A DNA stretch of 8,090 bases from contig JBGSJA010000186.1 of NCBI GenBank assembly GCA_041742235.1, forward strand, positions 1-8,090, given 5' to 3'. Of the stretch, positions 1 through 6,182 are shown in pieces (position 1 is the stretch's first letter; the number at the start of each line of letters is the position of its first letter). The notes under the pieces are model-generated. The model did not search any database. It was not told the origin of the DNA and was given only the letters and a program-made list of their open reading frames with translations. This stretch comes from BOKV01 sp041742235. Its GTDB lineage: Bacteria; Pseudomonadota; Alphaproteobacteria; Rhizobiales; Rhizobiaceae. A program made the position numbers and the translations under genes.

Positions 1-608
1 CGCACCGCCTTGACCATGCGCACCGACAGGTCGATGTCGATGAGGCGCGGCTGGTGGCCGTCATGGATGGTGTAGGGACCGGCGGGGTCGAACTTGACGG
101 CGGTGAAGCCCTGCTCGACCGCCTCGATCGCGGCTTCCGCCGCCAGATCCGGATCGTTGTAGACGTTCCTGGGATTGTCTGTTTCCGACGGATAAACGCT
201 GCCGGTCTTGGGATAAAGATAGGTGTAGGAGCGAAGGCGCTTGTGAACCTGGCCGCCGATCAGCTTGTAGACCGGCTTTCCGGCTTCCTTGCCGATGATG
301 TCCCAGCAGGCCATCTCGAGCGCCGAATAGCAGCCCATCATGGAAACATCCGGGCGTTGGGTGAAGCCGGAGGAATAGCACAGCCGGAAGAAGGTCTCGA
401 CATCGTGCGGGTCGCGGCCGACGAGGTAGCGCGCCGCTGCATCCTCGATCATCGCCGCCGTCACATGCGGATCGAACGTGGCGTTGTATGCCTCGCCATA
501 GCCGACGACGCCGGTATTGGTGACGAGCTTGATGAAGATGAAATAGCGCCCGCCGATCTGCGGCGGCGGGTTCCCCACGACGAAAGTCTCGACGGTCTGG
601 ATGTGCAT
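1..608 (-). CDS. Enolase-superfamily acid-sugar dehydratase (mandelate racemase/muconate lactonizing enzyme family), N-terminal part
   Basis: Open frame of 202 codons from ATG at 608 to the left edge, without a stop; the C-terminal half is outside the window. A CGAGG Shine-Dalgarno lies 6 bases before the ATG. Residues 1-120 look like the capping domain: an early YGEAYN turn (37-42) and the family hallmark ALEMACWDIIGKEAGKPVY (96-114) ending in LIGG (116-119). The barrel then begins, with AVKFDPAG at 170-177. K172-x-D174 sits where the family carries its first catalytic lysine motif, and KFDP resembles gluconate/galactonate/arabinonate dehydratases. These enzymes remove water from a sugar acid to give a 2-keto-3-deoxy acid, using Mg2+ in the cytoplasm. 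The metal ligands and the second catalytic base are beyond the edge, so the substrate cannot be named. It is probably co-transcribed with the alcohol dehydrogenase upstream. The family call is firm; the dehydratase role is inferred. Confidence 0.9.
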   Translation of the reverse strand, partial: MHIQTVETFVVGNPPPQIGGRYFIFIKLVTNTGVVGYGEAYNATFDPHVTAAMIEDAAARYLVGRDPHDVETFFRLCYSSGFTQRPDVSMMGCYSALEMACWDIIGKEAGKPVYKLIGGQVHKRLRSYTYLYPKTGSVYPSETDNPRNVYNDPDLAAEAAIEAVEQGFTAVKFDPAGPYTIHDGHQPRLIDIDLSVRMVKAV

Positions 609-628
609 GGGGCGCCTCGAAGCTCATT

Positions 629-670
629 GTTCGTAGTTCGTTGCATGGTGGATTGACTCGAACCACGAAC
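629..670 (-). other. Intercistronic hairpin between the alcohol dehydrogenase and dehydratase genes
   Basis: Two 12-base inverted arms (629-640 and 659-670) flank an 18-base loop. On the plus strand there is one mismatch (635/664). In the minus-strand transcript, which runs through this gap, that position becomes a G-U pair, so the RNA stem is continuous over 12 bp. No U-run follows, so it is not a classical intrinsic terminator. It may stabilise or process the mRNA or partly attenuate it. The role is inferred; the pairing is seen. Confidence 0.55.
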
Positions 671-681
671 TGCGTACCGCG

Positions 682-1764
682 TCAGAAAACAATCACATTC
701 CGCATCACATTGCCCGACTTCACTTCGGCAATGGCCTCGTTGATCTCATCCAGACGATAGGTCTTGCTGACCAGTTCGTCGAGCTTGAGTTCGCCCTTCT
801 TGTACGCCTTGGCAAGCTTGGGGATATCGCGCGAAACGATTGCCTCGCCCATTTTGGAGCCGACGATCTTCTGGTTCCAAGCGGCGACCGTTCCGGGGTC
901 GTACTGGGCATAGATGCCTGTCGGCGGCATGCCGACCACCACCACCATGCCGTTCTTGGTGATGTAGTCGAACGCCTTGTCGAAGGCAGCCTTGGCGCCG
1001 ACCGTCACGAAGACGTAGTCGACGCCGCGCCCGGCGGTCAGCTTTTTGATCTTCTCCGCGATGTCGGGCTGGGACGGGTCGAGGGAATGGGTCGCCCCGA
1101 ATTTCTTCGCGGCCTTCAGCTTGGCTGGCGAAAGGTCGATTGCGATGACCTTCGAGGCCCCCGCATGCGCCGCGCCCTGGATGGCGTTGAGGCCGACGCC
1201 GCCGCACCCGACGACCGCCACCGTCTGGCCGGGCTTGACATGGGCCGTGTTGACCACAGCGCCGAAGCCGGTGATCACGCCGCATGCTAAAAGCGAAGCG
1301 CTGGCAAAGGGAATCTTCGAGGGGATCTTCACCATCTGGCTGTGATGGACGACGATCTTTTCGGCGAATGCGCCGGTACGCATGGCCTGGTGCAGTTCCT
1401 CCCCGGCAGCCGAGTGGATCGGCCCTGCCTTGTCTAGCGGGAAGACTTCCTCGCACATGACCTGGCTGCCCTGGCTGCAATAATGGCAATCGCCGCAGGA
1501 GCGGATCAGCGTGACCACGACATGGTCGCCCGGTTTGACATTCTTGACGCCTCGTCCGACCTTTTCGACGATGCCAGCCGCCTCGTGCCCGTAGACCGCC
1601 GGGAGCGTGCCGCCCCAAGCGCCTTCGGCAAACGAGATGTCGGAATGGCAGATCGCGCAAGCCTTGACGTCCACAAGCACTTCGCCGGGGCCGGGTTTCT
1701 TGAGCTTTATTTCTTCGATCTGGAGGGGAGCGCCGAATTGGCGGCAGACAGCGGCCTTGACCAT
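682..1764 (-). CDS. Zinc-dependent alcohol dehydrogenase (MDR superfamily)
   Basis: A 360-residue medium-chain dehydrogenase/reductase, full length for the family, predicted to oxidise an alcohol to an aldehyde or ketone with NAD(H) in the cytoplasm. Catalytic zinc ligands are C39 (CAICHSD), H60 with E61 (GHEAAG) and C161 (CGVITG). The structural zinc site has all four cysteines: C90, C93, C96 and C104. The Rossmann nucleotide loop is GCGGVG (186-191), and D210 ends the next strand (VIAID), which favours NAD over NADP. The start at 1764 gives the usual MKAAV-like family N-terminus, although no good Shine-Dalgarno precedes it. The dehydratase gene follows 73 bp downstream on the same strand, suggesting an operon for sugar, polyol or sugar-acid breakdown. 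The general shape also resembles class III (formaldehyde/S-hydroxymethylglutathione) enzymes, so the substrate is left open. Confidence 0.93.
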   Translation of the reverse strand: MVKAAVCRQFGAPLQIEEIKLKKPGPGEVLVDVKACAICHSDISFAEGAWGGTLPAVYGHEAAGIVEKVGRGVKNVKPGDHVVVTLIRSCGDCHYCSQGSQVMCEEVFPLDKAGPIHSAAGEELHQAMRTGAFAEKIVVHHSQMVKIPSKIPFASASLLACGVITGFGAVVNTAHVKPGQTVAVVGCGGVGLNAIQGAAHAGASKVIAIDLSPAKLKAAKKFGATHSLDPSQPDIAEKIKKLTAGRGVDYVFVTVGAKAAFDKAFDYITKNGMVVVVGMPPTGIYAQYDPGTVAAWNQKIVGSKMGEAIVSRDIPKLAKAYKKGELKLDELVSKTYRLDEINEAIAEVKSGNVMRNVIVF

Positions 1765-2029
1765 GGAAAACCGATCTTGTGGGGCAGGATGCTTCAGTTT
1801 GGCGAACTATCGTTCCGTAAAGCGCAACTCGAAGCGACAAACGCGACAGGCTTTGGCCTGAATCGGCAGCGGGTGGCCTCCTGTTCGCCAGATCGTGAAT
1901 GGACAAATCGCGTTAACGGAACGTTTAAGAAAATGAAAGGAATCTTGCGTTAACTTCTTCCAGATCGAACAGGATGTTGAAACGGCAAGCGCGATCCCCT
2001 AATCGAATAAGCGGTAGCAGGAGCATTTC
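1765..2029. promoter_or_regulatory. Divergent intergenic region between the alcohol dehydrogenase and L,D-transpeptidase genes
   Basis: This 265 bp gap must hold the promoters for both outward-facing genes and is more AT-rich than its surroundings around 1900-1960. I see no strong consensus promoter. A weak candidate for the plus-strand gene is TTGAAA at 1977-1982 with TAATCG at 2000-2005 (17 bp spacing), but the second box is poor. The plus-strand gene has a good Shine-Dalgarno AGGAG at 2019-2023. No RNA gene or small ORF with convincing coding signal was found here. Confidence 0.5.
1910..1954. repeat. Pair of GCGTTAAC direct repeats (possible operator)
   Basis: The octamer GCGTTAAC occurs at 1910-1917 and again at 1947-1954, 37 bp apart start to start. 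Each contains the palindromic core GTTAAC, and the first copy extends to the 8-base palindrome CGTTAACG (1911-1918). Paired palindromic sites in a divergent promoter region are a common layout for a dimeric repressor, but no regulator gene is in the window. The repeats are seen; the operator role is inferred and could be chance. Confidence 0.3.
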
Positions 2030-4159
2030 ATGATTACACATCTATTGCGTTGCTCGGTGGTCACGTCGCTTCTGCTGACTGGCGCGCTTTCAGGCGCACC
2101 TGCTGCCTTGGCTGAACAGCCTAACCGGACAGCCGCACGGCCACAGAACATTTTCGAGGCGATTTTCCCCGGCCTCATCCAGGAACGCCAGCGCCGGGAA
2201 GACGCATTTCGCCAGGAGCAGGTGCGACAAGCGCCGCCGGTCGCCAAGATCAGCGCTCCGCAATATTACACCTACAAGGTTGACCGGTTGGTCAGGATCG
2301 ATCTTTCCGGCGTGAAAGTACCGGCCGCGGCAAACGCTGCTGAAACCGTAGCGTCAGGCCAGGTAGCCGAACTGCTGCTGGATCCATCCGAGACTGCCGC
2401 GCCTGCCTCCACCCAGCCGCAGGCCATTCCGACGGAAGCCGAGACCTATGCCAAGGTCGCCGGGCGCTTTGCGGATGTTTCCATCATGGCGGAACCGCAG
2501 GTCGCCAAGGCGCTGGCGGCTCATTACGCGGTGAATCCGAAGCTGCTTTGGCTCGATGCGCATTTGCAGTCCAATGACCGTGCCAAGGCGGCGCTCGAAG
2601 TTTTCGCCGAAGCCGGAAAATTCGGACTGGAGCCGCAGGACTATGCGGTTGCGCAGCCAATTCCGGGCCCCGAGGAAGACGAAATCGACGCTGCCGCCCG
2701 TTTTGAGATCGCCCTTACGGCGCGCGCGATGCGCTATGCGCTCGATGCGGCGGGCGGTCTCGTCATCGCGAACCGGCTTTCCGGCTATCATGATTTCAAC
2801 GGAAAATACGTGAGCGCGGAAGAAGCTGTTGCGAAGATCGCTGCCGGCGATCCGGTGCAGGTGCTGCCAGCCTTTCACCCGGACAATGCGCCGTTCCGCG
2901 CTGTCGTTACCGAGCTTGAACGCCTCGACGGTGAATCCGACGACAGCATCGTGGTGCCGCAAACCGTGCTGATAAAGCCGGGCCAGGACAGTGCCGACCT
3001 GCCGGTGGTGCTGGCGGCACTCGAAAAACGCGCCTCGCCGGAACTACGGGCGCAGTTTCCGGCGTTCTTCGATCCAAAGGCCATTCCTGCCGGTGAAGTA
3101 ACTTCTACCGAGGCGCCGGCATTGCCGGTCAACCAGCCGTCCGAAGTCGATTTCAGCATGGAAGCGCCGGCCGCTGCCTCTTCGGCCACTGTGCCGGCGG
3201 CGGCGTCGTCCGAGACGACTGGAGGGATTGTTGGTGCAAAGCCGGTCTCCGCCCCTAGGAACTGGCCGACGCTCTATTCGCCCGAACTGGTCGACCTCGT
3301 CAAAGCCTACCAGAAGGAAGCGGGCCTCAGCCCCGATGGCGTTATCGGGCGCAACACGGCATCGCGGCTCAGTGGCGTCAGCGTCGCATCGAAGCGTGAG
3401 CGTGTCGTCATCGCCATGGAACAGCTGCGCTGGCACCCGCGGGATCTCGGCAGCCGGCATGTGTTCATCAACCAGCCTGCGTTCCGCGCCCGCTATGTCG
3501 AGGGCGGCGTGACGAAGCTGGACATGCGCGTGGTCGTCGGAACCAAGGCCAACCAGACCTATTTCTTCCACGACACCGTCGAAACCGTTGAATACAATCC
3601 CTATTGGGGCGTGCCGCAGTCGATCCTCGTCAACGAATTCCTGCCGAAGCTGCGCCAGAACCCGGCCTATCTCGACGAGCGCGGCTACGAGGTCACGGAT
3701 GGCAAGGGCAACCGGATAGCCTCGTCAGCGATCGACTGGTGGTCCTATGGCTCCAGCGTTCCGTTCGACGTGCGCCAGTCGCCGGGCGAAGCCAATGCGC
3801 TGGGCGAATTGAAGATCCTGTTCCCCAATTCCCATGCCATCTACATGCATGACACGCCGGCGCGCGACCTCTTCAACAAGGATTTCCGTGCATACAGCCA
3901 TGGCTGCGTCCGCCTTGCCGAACCAAGGGCGATGGCCGCCGCAGTTCTGGGCAAGCCCATTTCCCACATCGAGCAGATGCTGGCGGGCGGCCACGGACAG
4001 GACGAGGTACCCCAGAATTTCCCGGTCTATGTGGCGTATTTTACCGCCTGGCCAACCGATGACGGCAGGGTCGAGTATTTTGCCGACATATACGGACGCG
4101 ACGAGGCGGTGATGAAGGCCTTCGCGGCCATCCGTGCCGAACGCGGGGCGGCCGGCTGA
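2030..4159 (+). CDS. Exported L,D-transpeptidase, YcbB/LdtD-like (YkuD domain)
   Basis: A 709-residue periplasmic enzyme predicted to form 3-3 crosslinks in peptidoglycan by acyl transfer through a catalytic cysteine. Residues 1-28 are a Sec signal peptide ending in ALA. Residues about 138-300 match the scaffold domain of the YcbB group (a GLEPQDY motif, then a long helical segment). An Ala/Pro/Ser-rich linker spans about 355-412. A peptidoglycan-binding-like repeat lies at about 415-450 (LVDLVKAYQKEAGL, then DGVIGRNT). The YkuD catalytic domain runs from about 477 to 645, with H607 in IYMHDTP and the signature SHGCVR at 623-628; C626 is the nucleophile. It is larger than E. coli LdtD (615 residues), mainly through the linker and N-terminal extension. 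The start is supported by AGGAG at 2019-2023, 6 bases before the ATG. It appears to be transcribed alone or as the first gene of its unit. Confidence 0.94.
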   Translation: MITHLLRCSVVTSLLLTGALSGAPAALAEQPNRTAARPQNIFEAIFPGLIQERQRREDAFRQEQVRQAPPVAKISAPQYYTYKVDRLVRIDLSGVKVPAAANAAETVASGQVAELLLDPSETAAPASTQPQAIPTEAETYAKVAGRFADVSIMAEPQVAKALAAHYAVNPKLLWLDAHLQSNDRAKAALEVFAEAGKFGLEPQDYAVAQPIPGPEEDEIDAAARFEIALTARAMRYALDAAGGLVIANRLSGYHDFNGKYVSAEEAVAKIAAGDPVQVLPAFHPDNAPFRAVVTELERLDGESDDSIVVPQTVLIKPGQDSADLPVVLAALEKRASPELRAQFPAFFDPKAIPAGEVTSTEAPALPVNQPSEVDFSMEAPAAASSATVPAAASSETTGGIVGAKPVSAPRNWPTLYSPELVDLVKAYQKEAGLSPDGVIGRNTASRLSGVSVASKRERVVIAMEQLRWHPRDLGSRHVFINQPAFRARYVEGGVTKLDMRVVVGTKANQTYFFHDTVETVEYNPYWGVPQSILVNEFLPKLRQNPAYLDERGYEVTDGKGNRIASSAIDWWSYGSSVPFDVRQSPGEANALGELKILFPNSHAIYMHDTPARDLFNKDFRAYSHGCVRLAEPRAMAAAVLGKPISHIEQMLAGGHGQDEVPQNFPVYVAYFTAWPTDDGRVEYFADIYGRDEAVMKAFAAIRAERGAAG

Positions 4160-4175
4160 ACCTCCCAAAGCCGGC
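4151..4175 (+). terminator. Weak hairpin at the end of the L,D-transpeptidase gene
   Basis: A 7-bp perfect stem (GCCGGCT at 4151-4157, AGCCGGC at 4169-4175) with an 11-base loop overlaps the stop codon. Only a short T-rich stretch (GTTT near 4184) follows, so termination would be weak or Rho-assisted. Confidence 0.35.
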
Positions 4176-4350
4176 AGGATATCGTTTCCGCCCCTGGAAT
4201 GCCTCAATTGCGCAACGGTTTCTTAATGGGGCGGCAACCATAATCATGACCTATTCCGGTCGCCGCGCGGACATTGTTTAGTCCCGATGACCGGCGACAA
4301 CGCTGCTGCAACGGAGCGCGGCCTACGGGGGACGCTTTCATTGTCAGCGC
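4176..4350 (+). promoter_or_regulatory. Intergenic region upstream of the secreted hydrolase gene
   Basis: This region probably carries the hydrolase promoter. The best -10-like box is CATAAT at 4239-4244 (5 of 6 to consensus), but no good -35 box stands 16-18 bp before it. A 7-bp inverted repeat (GTCGCCG at 4259-4265, CGGCGAC at 4292-4298) follows just downstream, where a transcript leader would begin. Nothing else is recognised. Confidence 0.25.
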
Positions 4351-4352
4351 AT

Positions 4353-4357
4353 GGAGG
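4353..4357 (+). promoter_or_regulatory. Shine-Dalgarno GGAGG that favours a TTG start
   Basis: GGAGG lies 5 bases before the in-frame TTG at 4363. The nearby in-frame ATG at 4351 has no purine-rich site upstream, and the Shine-Dalgarno itself overlaps that ATG's second codon. This decides for TTG at 4363. Confidence 0.65.
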
Positions 4358-4362
4358 GTCAT

Positions 4363-5187
4363 TTGTACCGAGTTGCACCCGCATTCGCGGCCCCGCTGGC
4401 CGCGCTCTTCCTCACGATAGCCTCAGCACTTCCCGCTTCCGCCGCAGCGCTTGAAGCCTACCTGTTCCGCGGGGCCGGGGATTTTTCCTTCATCGGCAAG
4501 GGCCTCACCTTCTCCAACGGCATGGACAGGCTTGGCGAAAAGCTTGAATCGGCGGGCGTTCCGGCAAAGGTCTATCGCTGGGAAGCGGTGGAATGGGCAT
4601 ACCGCGATATCATGAAAAGCCGCCCGCAGGCGGTGATGATCATGGGCCATTCGATGGGTGCGCTGGCGACGATAACGCTTGCCAACAAGCTCAAGGGTTC
4701 CGGTATCCGCGTCGCCTATATCGGCACCATCGACATTCCCGGGCCGACCGCAATCACGCCGGCGAACGCGGAAGTCGCGGAGAACTACTACCATGCCTTT
4801 CCGGTTTTCGGTCAGCTCGCCACACCGCGCGGCCACGCCGGAACCGTGAAGAACGAACTGGTTTGGGGACAGGTCCACATCACCATGGACAAGTCCAAGG
4901 TCGTGCATTCGGCGGCGTTGAGCTTCGTTTCGCGCGCCCGTGGCGCCGAAGGCACGATGCAGGCCTATTCGCCCGAAGCGACACAGGGTGAAGATGTGAT
5001 CGCGCAAGTCGATACCGCACTGACAGGATCGACGCCCGCGTCCGTGACGCCTGAGGCGGGTTTGACCGAGGAAGCATCCACGTCGGACCCTGCACGTTTC
5101 GCGGCGCTGGAATGGCCGGCCAGCGTTCCGGTTCCCGTGCGTGCGCCCCGCGACTGGCAGGGATTGCGAGCGGTTACGACCCAGTAA
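4363..5187 (+). CDS. Exported alpha/beta-hydrolase-fold serine hydrolase, function unknown
   Basis: A 274-residue protein when started at TTG 4363 (278 if ATG 4351 were used). Residues 1-28 form a signal peptide: hydrophobic core APLAALFLTIASAL, then ASAA. The mature part has the nucleophile elbow GHSMG at 95-99, with S97 as the expected catalytic serine after a hydrophobic strand (AVMIM), as in lipases and esterases. H172 in VHITMDKS is the best catalytic histidine candidate; the acid is uncertain (D124 in TIDIPG is one option). From about residue 205 the tail is Ala/Thr/Glu/Pro-rich and looks disordered. The short core (about 180 residues) suggests a minimal fold with little lid. It follows the L,D-transpeptidase by 203 bp on the same strand, so an envelope role is plausible but not shown. 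The substrate could be lipid, ester or acyl group; I do not recognise a characterised homologue. Confidence 0.75.
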   Translation: MYRVAPAFAAPLAALFLTIASALPASAAALEAYLFRGAGDFSFIGKGLTFSNGMDRLGEKLESAGVPAKVYRWEAVEWAYRDIMKSRPQAVMIMGHSMGALATITLANKLKGSGIRVAYIGTIDIPGPTAITPANAEVAENYYHAFPVFGQLATPRGHAGTVKNELVWGQVHITMDKSKVVHSAALSFVSRARGAEGTMQAYSPEATQGEDVIAQVDTALTGSTPASVTPEAGLTEEASTSDPARFAALEWPASVPVPVRAPRDWQGLRAVTTQ

Positions 5188-5207
5188 GGCCGGGCCCGGT
5201 GCCGGCC
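5188..5207 (+). terminator. Weak GC-rich hairpin after the hydrolase gene
   Basis: GGCCGG at 5188-5193 pairs with CCGGCC at 5202-5207 around an 8-base loop, starting right after the TAA stop. A short T-run (TTTT, 5218-5221) follows 10 bases later, too distant for a strong intrinsic terminator. Confidence 0.35.
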
Positions 5208-5293
5208 CGACGGTGCATTTTCCCGGCTGCAGGTTGATCCCGGTCAATTTCATTTCCCCGCACCAATGCCATGGTGCATTCGGGAGAATCTGC

Positions 5294-5300
5294 GGGGAGG
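5294..5300 (+). promoter_or_regulatory. Strong Shine-Dalgarno GGGGAGG that favours a GTG start
   Basis: GGGGAGG lies 6 bases before the in-frame GTG at 5307. The upstream in-frame ATG at 5271 lacks a comparable site and would add 12 polar residues (HSGESAGRK and so on) unlike the family N-terminus. Confidence 0.75.
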
Positions 5301-5306
5301 AAAATC

Positions 5307-6083
5307 GTGCCGGAACAAGTCGCACAGCGCCGTGCCGCGCTCGTCATCAACAAGATCACGCCGCGGGATGTAATTGCCTGTCTGGCAAACGGGGTATCGG
5401 ATTTTCTGCGTGCCCCGCTGCACGGCCTGTTCTTCGGAGGGATATTCGCTCTCGGCGGAATTTTGATGTTCGCGCTGCTGCAGCGATATCATGCGGTATG
5501 GATGATCGTGCCTCTGGCCATCGGCTTCCCGCTCATCGGCCCATTCGCGGCAGTCGGCATTTATGAGACCAGCCGGCGCATCGCGGAGGGCGAACCGCTG
5601 CAGTGGAAGGCGATCCTCGGCGTGGTTTTCCGCCAGCGCGAGCGGGAACTGTCGTGGATGGCCTTCGTCGTCCTTTTCGTGTTCTGGGTCTGGGTTTATC
5701 AGGTGCGGCTGCTGACTGCGCTGTTCCTCGGCTTCAAACCGATCTCGACGCTGAAATCGTTTTACGAGGTCGTGACGGGCTCATCGGAGGGGCTTGCATT
5801 CCTTGCAACCGGAACCGTCGTCGGCGGTTTTCTTGCACTGGCGCTGTTTTCACTCACCGTCATCGCCATCCCGCTCCTGATGGAAAGGGAAGTAGATTTC
5901 GTGACAGCGATCGTGACCAGCGTGAAAGCCGTTGCCGAAAATCCGGTTGCGATGATCGGCTTCGGCGTCATCGTGACGGTGCTTGCAATTGCCGCGATGC
6001 TCCCGCTTTTCCTCGGACTTCCGGTCATCATGCCGATTTTGGGCCATGCCACATGGCATATCTACAAGAAAGCAATCGCTTAG
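5307..6083 (+). CDS. DUF2189 polytopic inner-membrane protein
   Basis: A 258-residue protein from the GTG start at 5307. It matches the DUF2189 family by layout and end motif: a short cytoplasmic N-terminus (ITPRDVIACLANGVSDFLRAPL, in parts) leading into hydrophobic segments at about 38-58, 64-85, 117-141, 163-190 and 215-245. The last ends in the conserved LGLPVIMPILGHATWHIYKK region (236-255). A proline/glycine-rich re-entrant-looking stretch, GFPLIGPFAAVGIYE, lies at 73-87, and a charged cytoplasmic loop, RQRERE, at 109-114. The family is widespread in alphaproteobacteria and its function is not established to my knowledge; it has no visible catalytic or metal-binding motif. The gap to popZ is 99 bp on the same strand, so co-transcription is possible. 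The family call is good; no function is offered. Confidence 0.85.
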   Translation: MPEQVAQRRAALVINKITPRDVIACLANGVSDFLRAPLHGLFFGGIFALGGILMFALLQRYHAVWMIVPLAIGFPLIGPFAAVGIYETSRRIAEGEPLQWKAILGVVFRQRERELSWMAFVVLFVFWVWVYQVRLLTALFLGFKPISTLKSFYEVVTGSSEGLAFLATGTVVGGFLALALFSLTVIAIPLLMEREVDFVTAIVTSVKAVAENPVAMIGFGVIVTVLAIAAMLPLFLGLPVIMPILGHATWHIYKKAIA

Positions 6084-6168
6084 CGCGGCACTGCGCTTAC
6101 CCGACGGTTGCCTTTGCTTTATCCTGAAAACGATTCGCAGTGGGCTCGGCCCGCGGGGGCAGGAATTC

Positions 6169-6173
6169 AGGAG
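6169..6173 (+). promoter_or_regulatory. Shine-Dalgarno AGGAG fixing the popZ start at 6183
   Basis: AGGAG lies 9 bases before ATG 6183. A longer in-frame start at 6108 would add 25 residues with no family likeness; the PopZ family normally begins only a few residues before its EPSMEEIL-like motif, which fits 6183. The preceding gap (6084-6168) shows no convincing promoter boxes. Confidence 0.6.
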
Positions 6174-6182
6174 CGGCAAACA

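Noticed and set aside
54..656. Plus-strand 200-codon frame and a minus-strand 201-codon frame at the left edge
   Set aside because: Both overlap the true minus-strand frame (608 to the left edge), which gives clear enolase-superfamily motifs; the two alternatives are compositional shadows.
746..1906. A minus-strand open frame of 386 codons, longer than the dehydrogenase it overlaps
   Set aside because: It is Arg/Pro/Gly-rich with no domain, and it lies in a shifted frame over a dehydrogenase with all its zinc and nucleotide motifs. High GC content makes such shadows common.
5265..5280. Small inverted repeat AATGC/GCATT and a repeated GGTGCATT (5213-5220 and 5273-5280) before the DUF2189 gene
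   Set aside because: The arms are only 5 bases and the 8-base repeat has no further context; not enough for an operator call.
4423..5325. A 300-codon minus-strand open frame opposite the secreted hydrolase gene
   Set aside because: Its product is Arg/Gly-rich without recognisable motifs, while the plus frame has a signal peptide, a GHSMG motif and a good ribosome site.
6108..6182. A 25-residue N-terminal extension of PopZ from ATG 6108
   Set aside because: The family starts close to the EPSMEDIL motif, and AGGAG at 6169-6173 points to ATG 6183.
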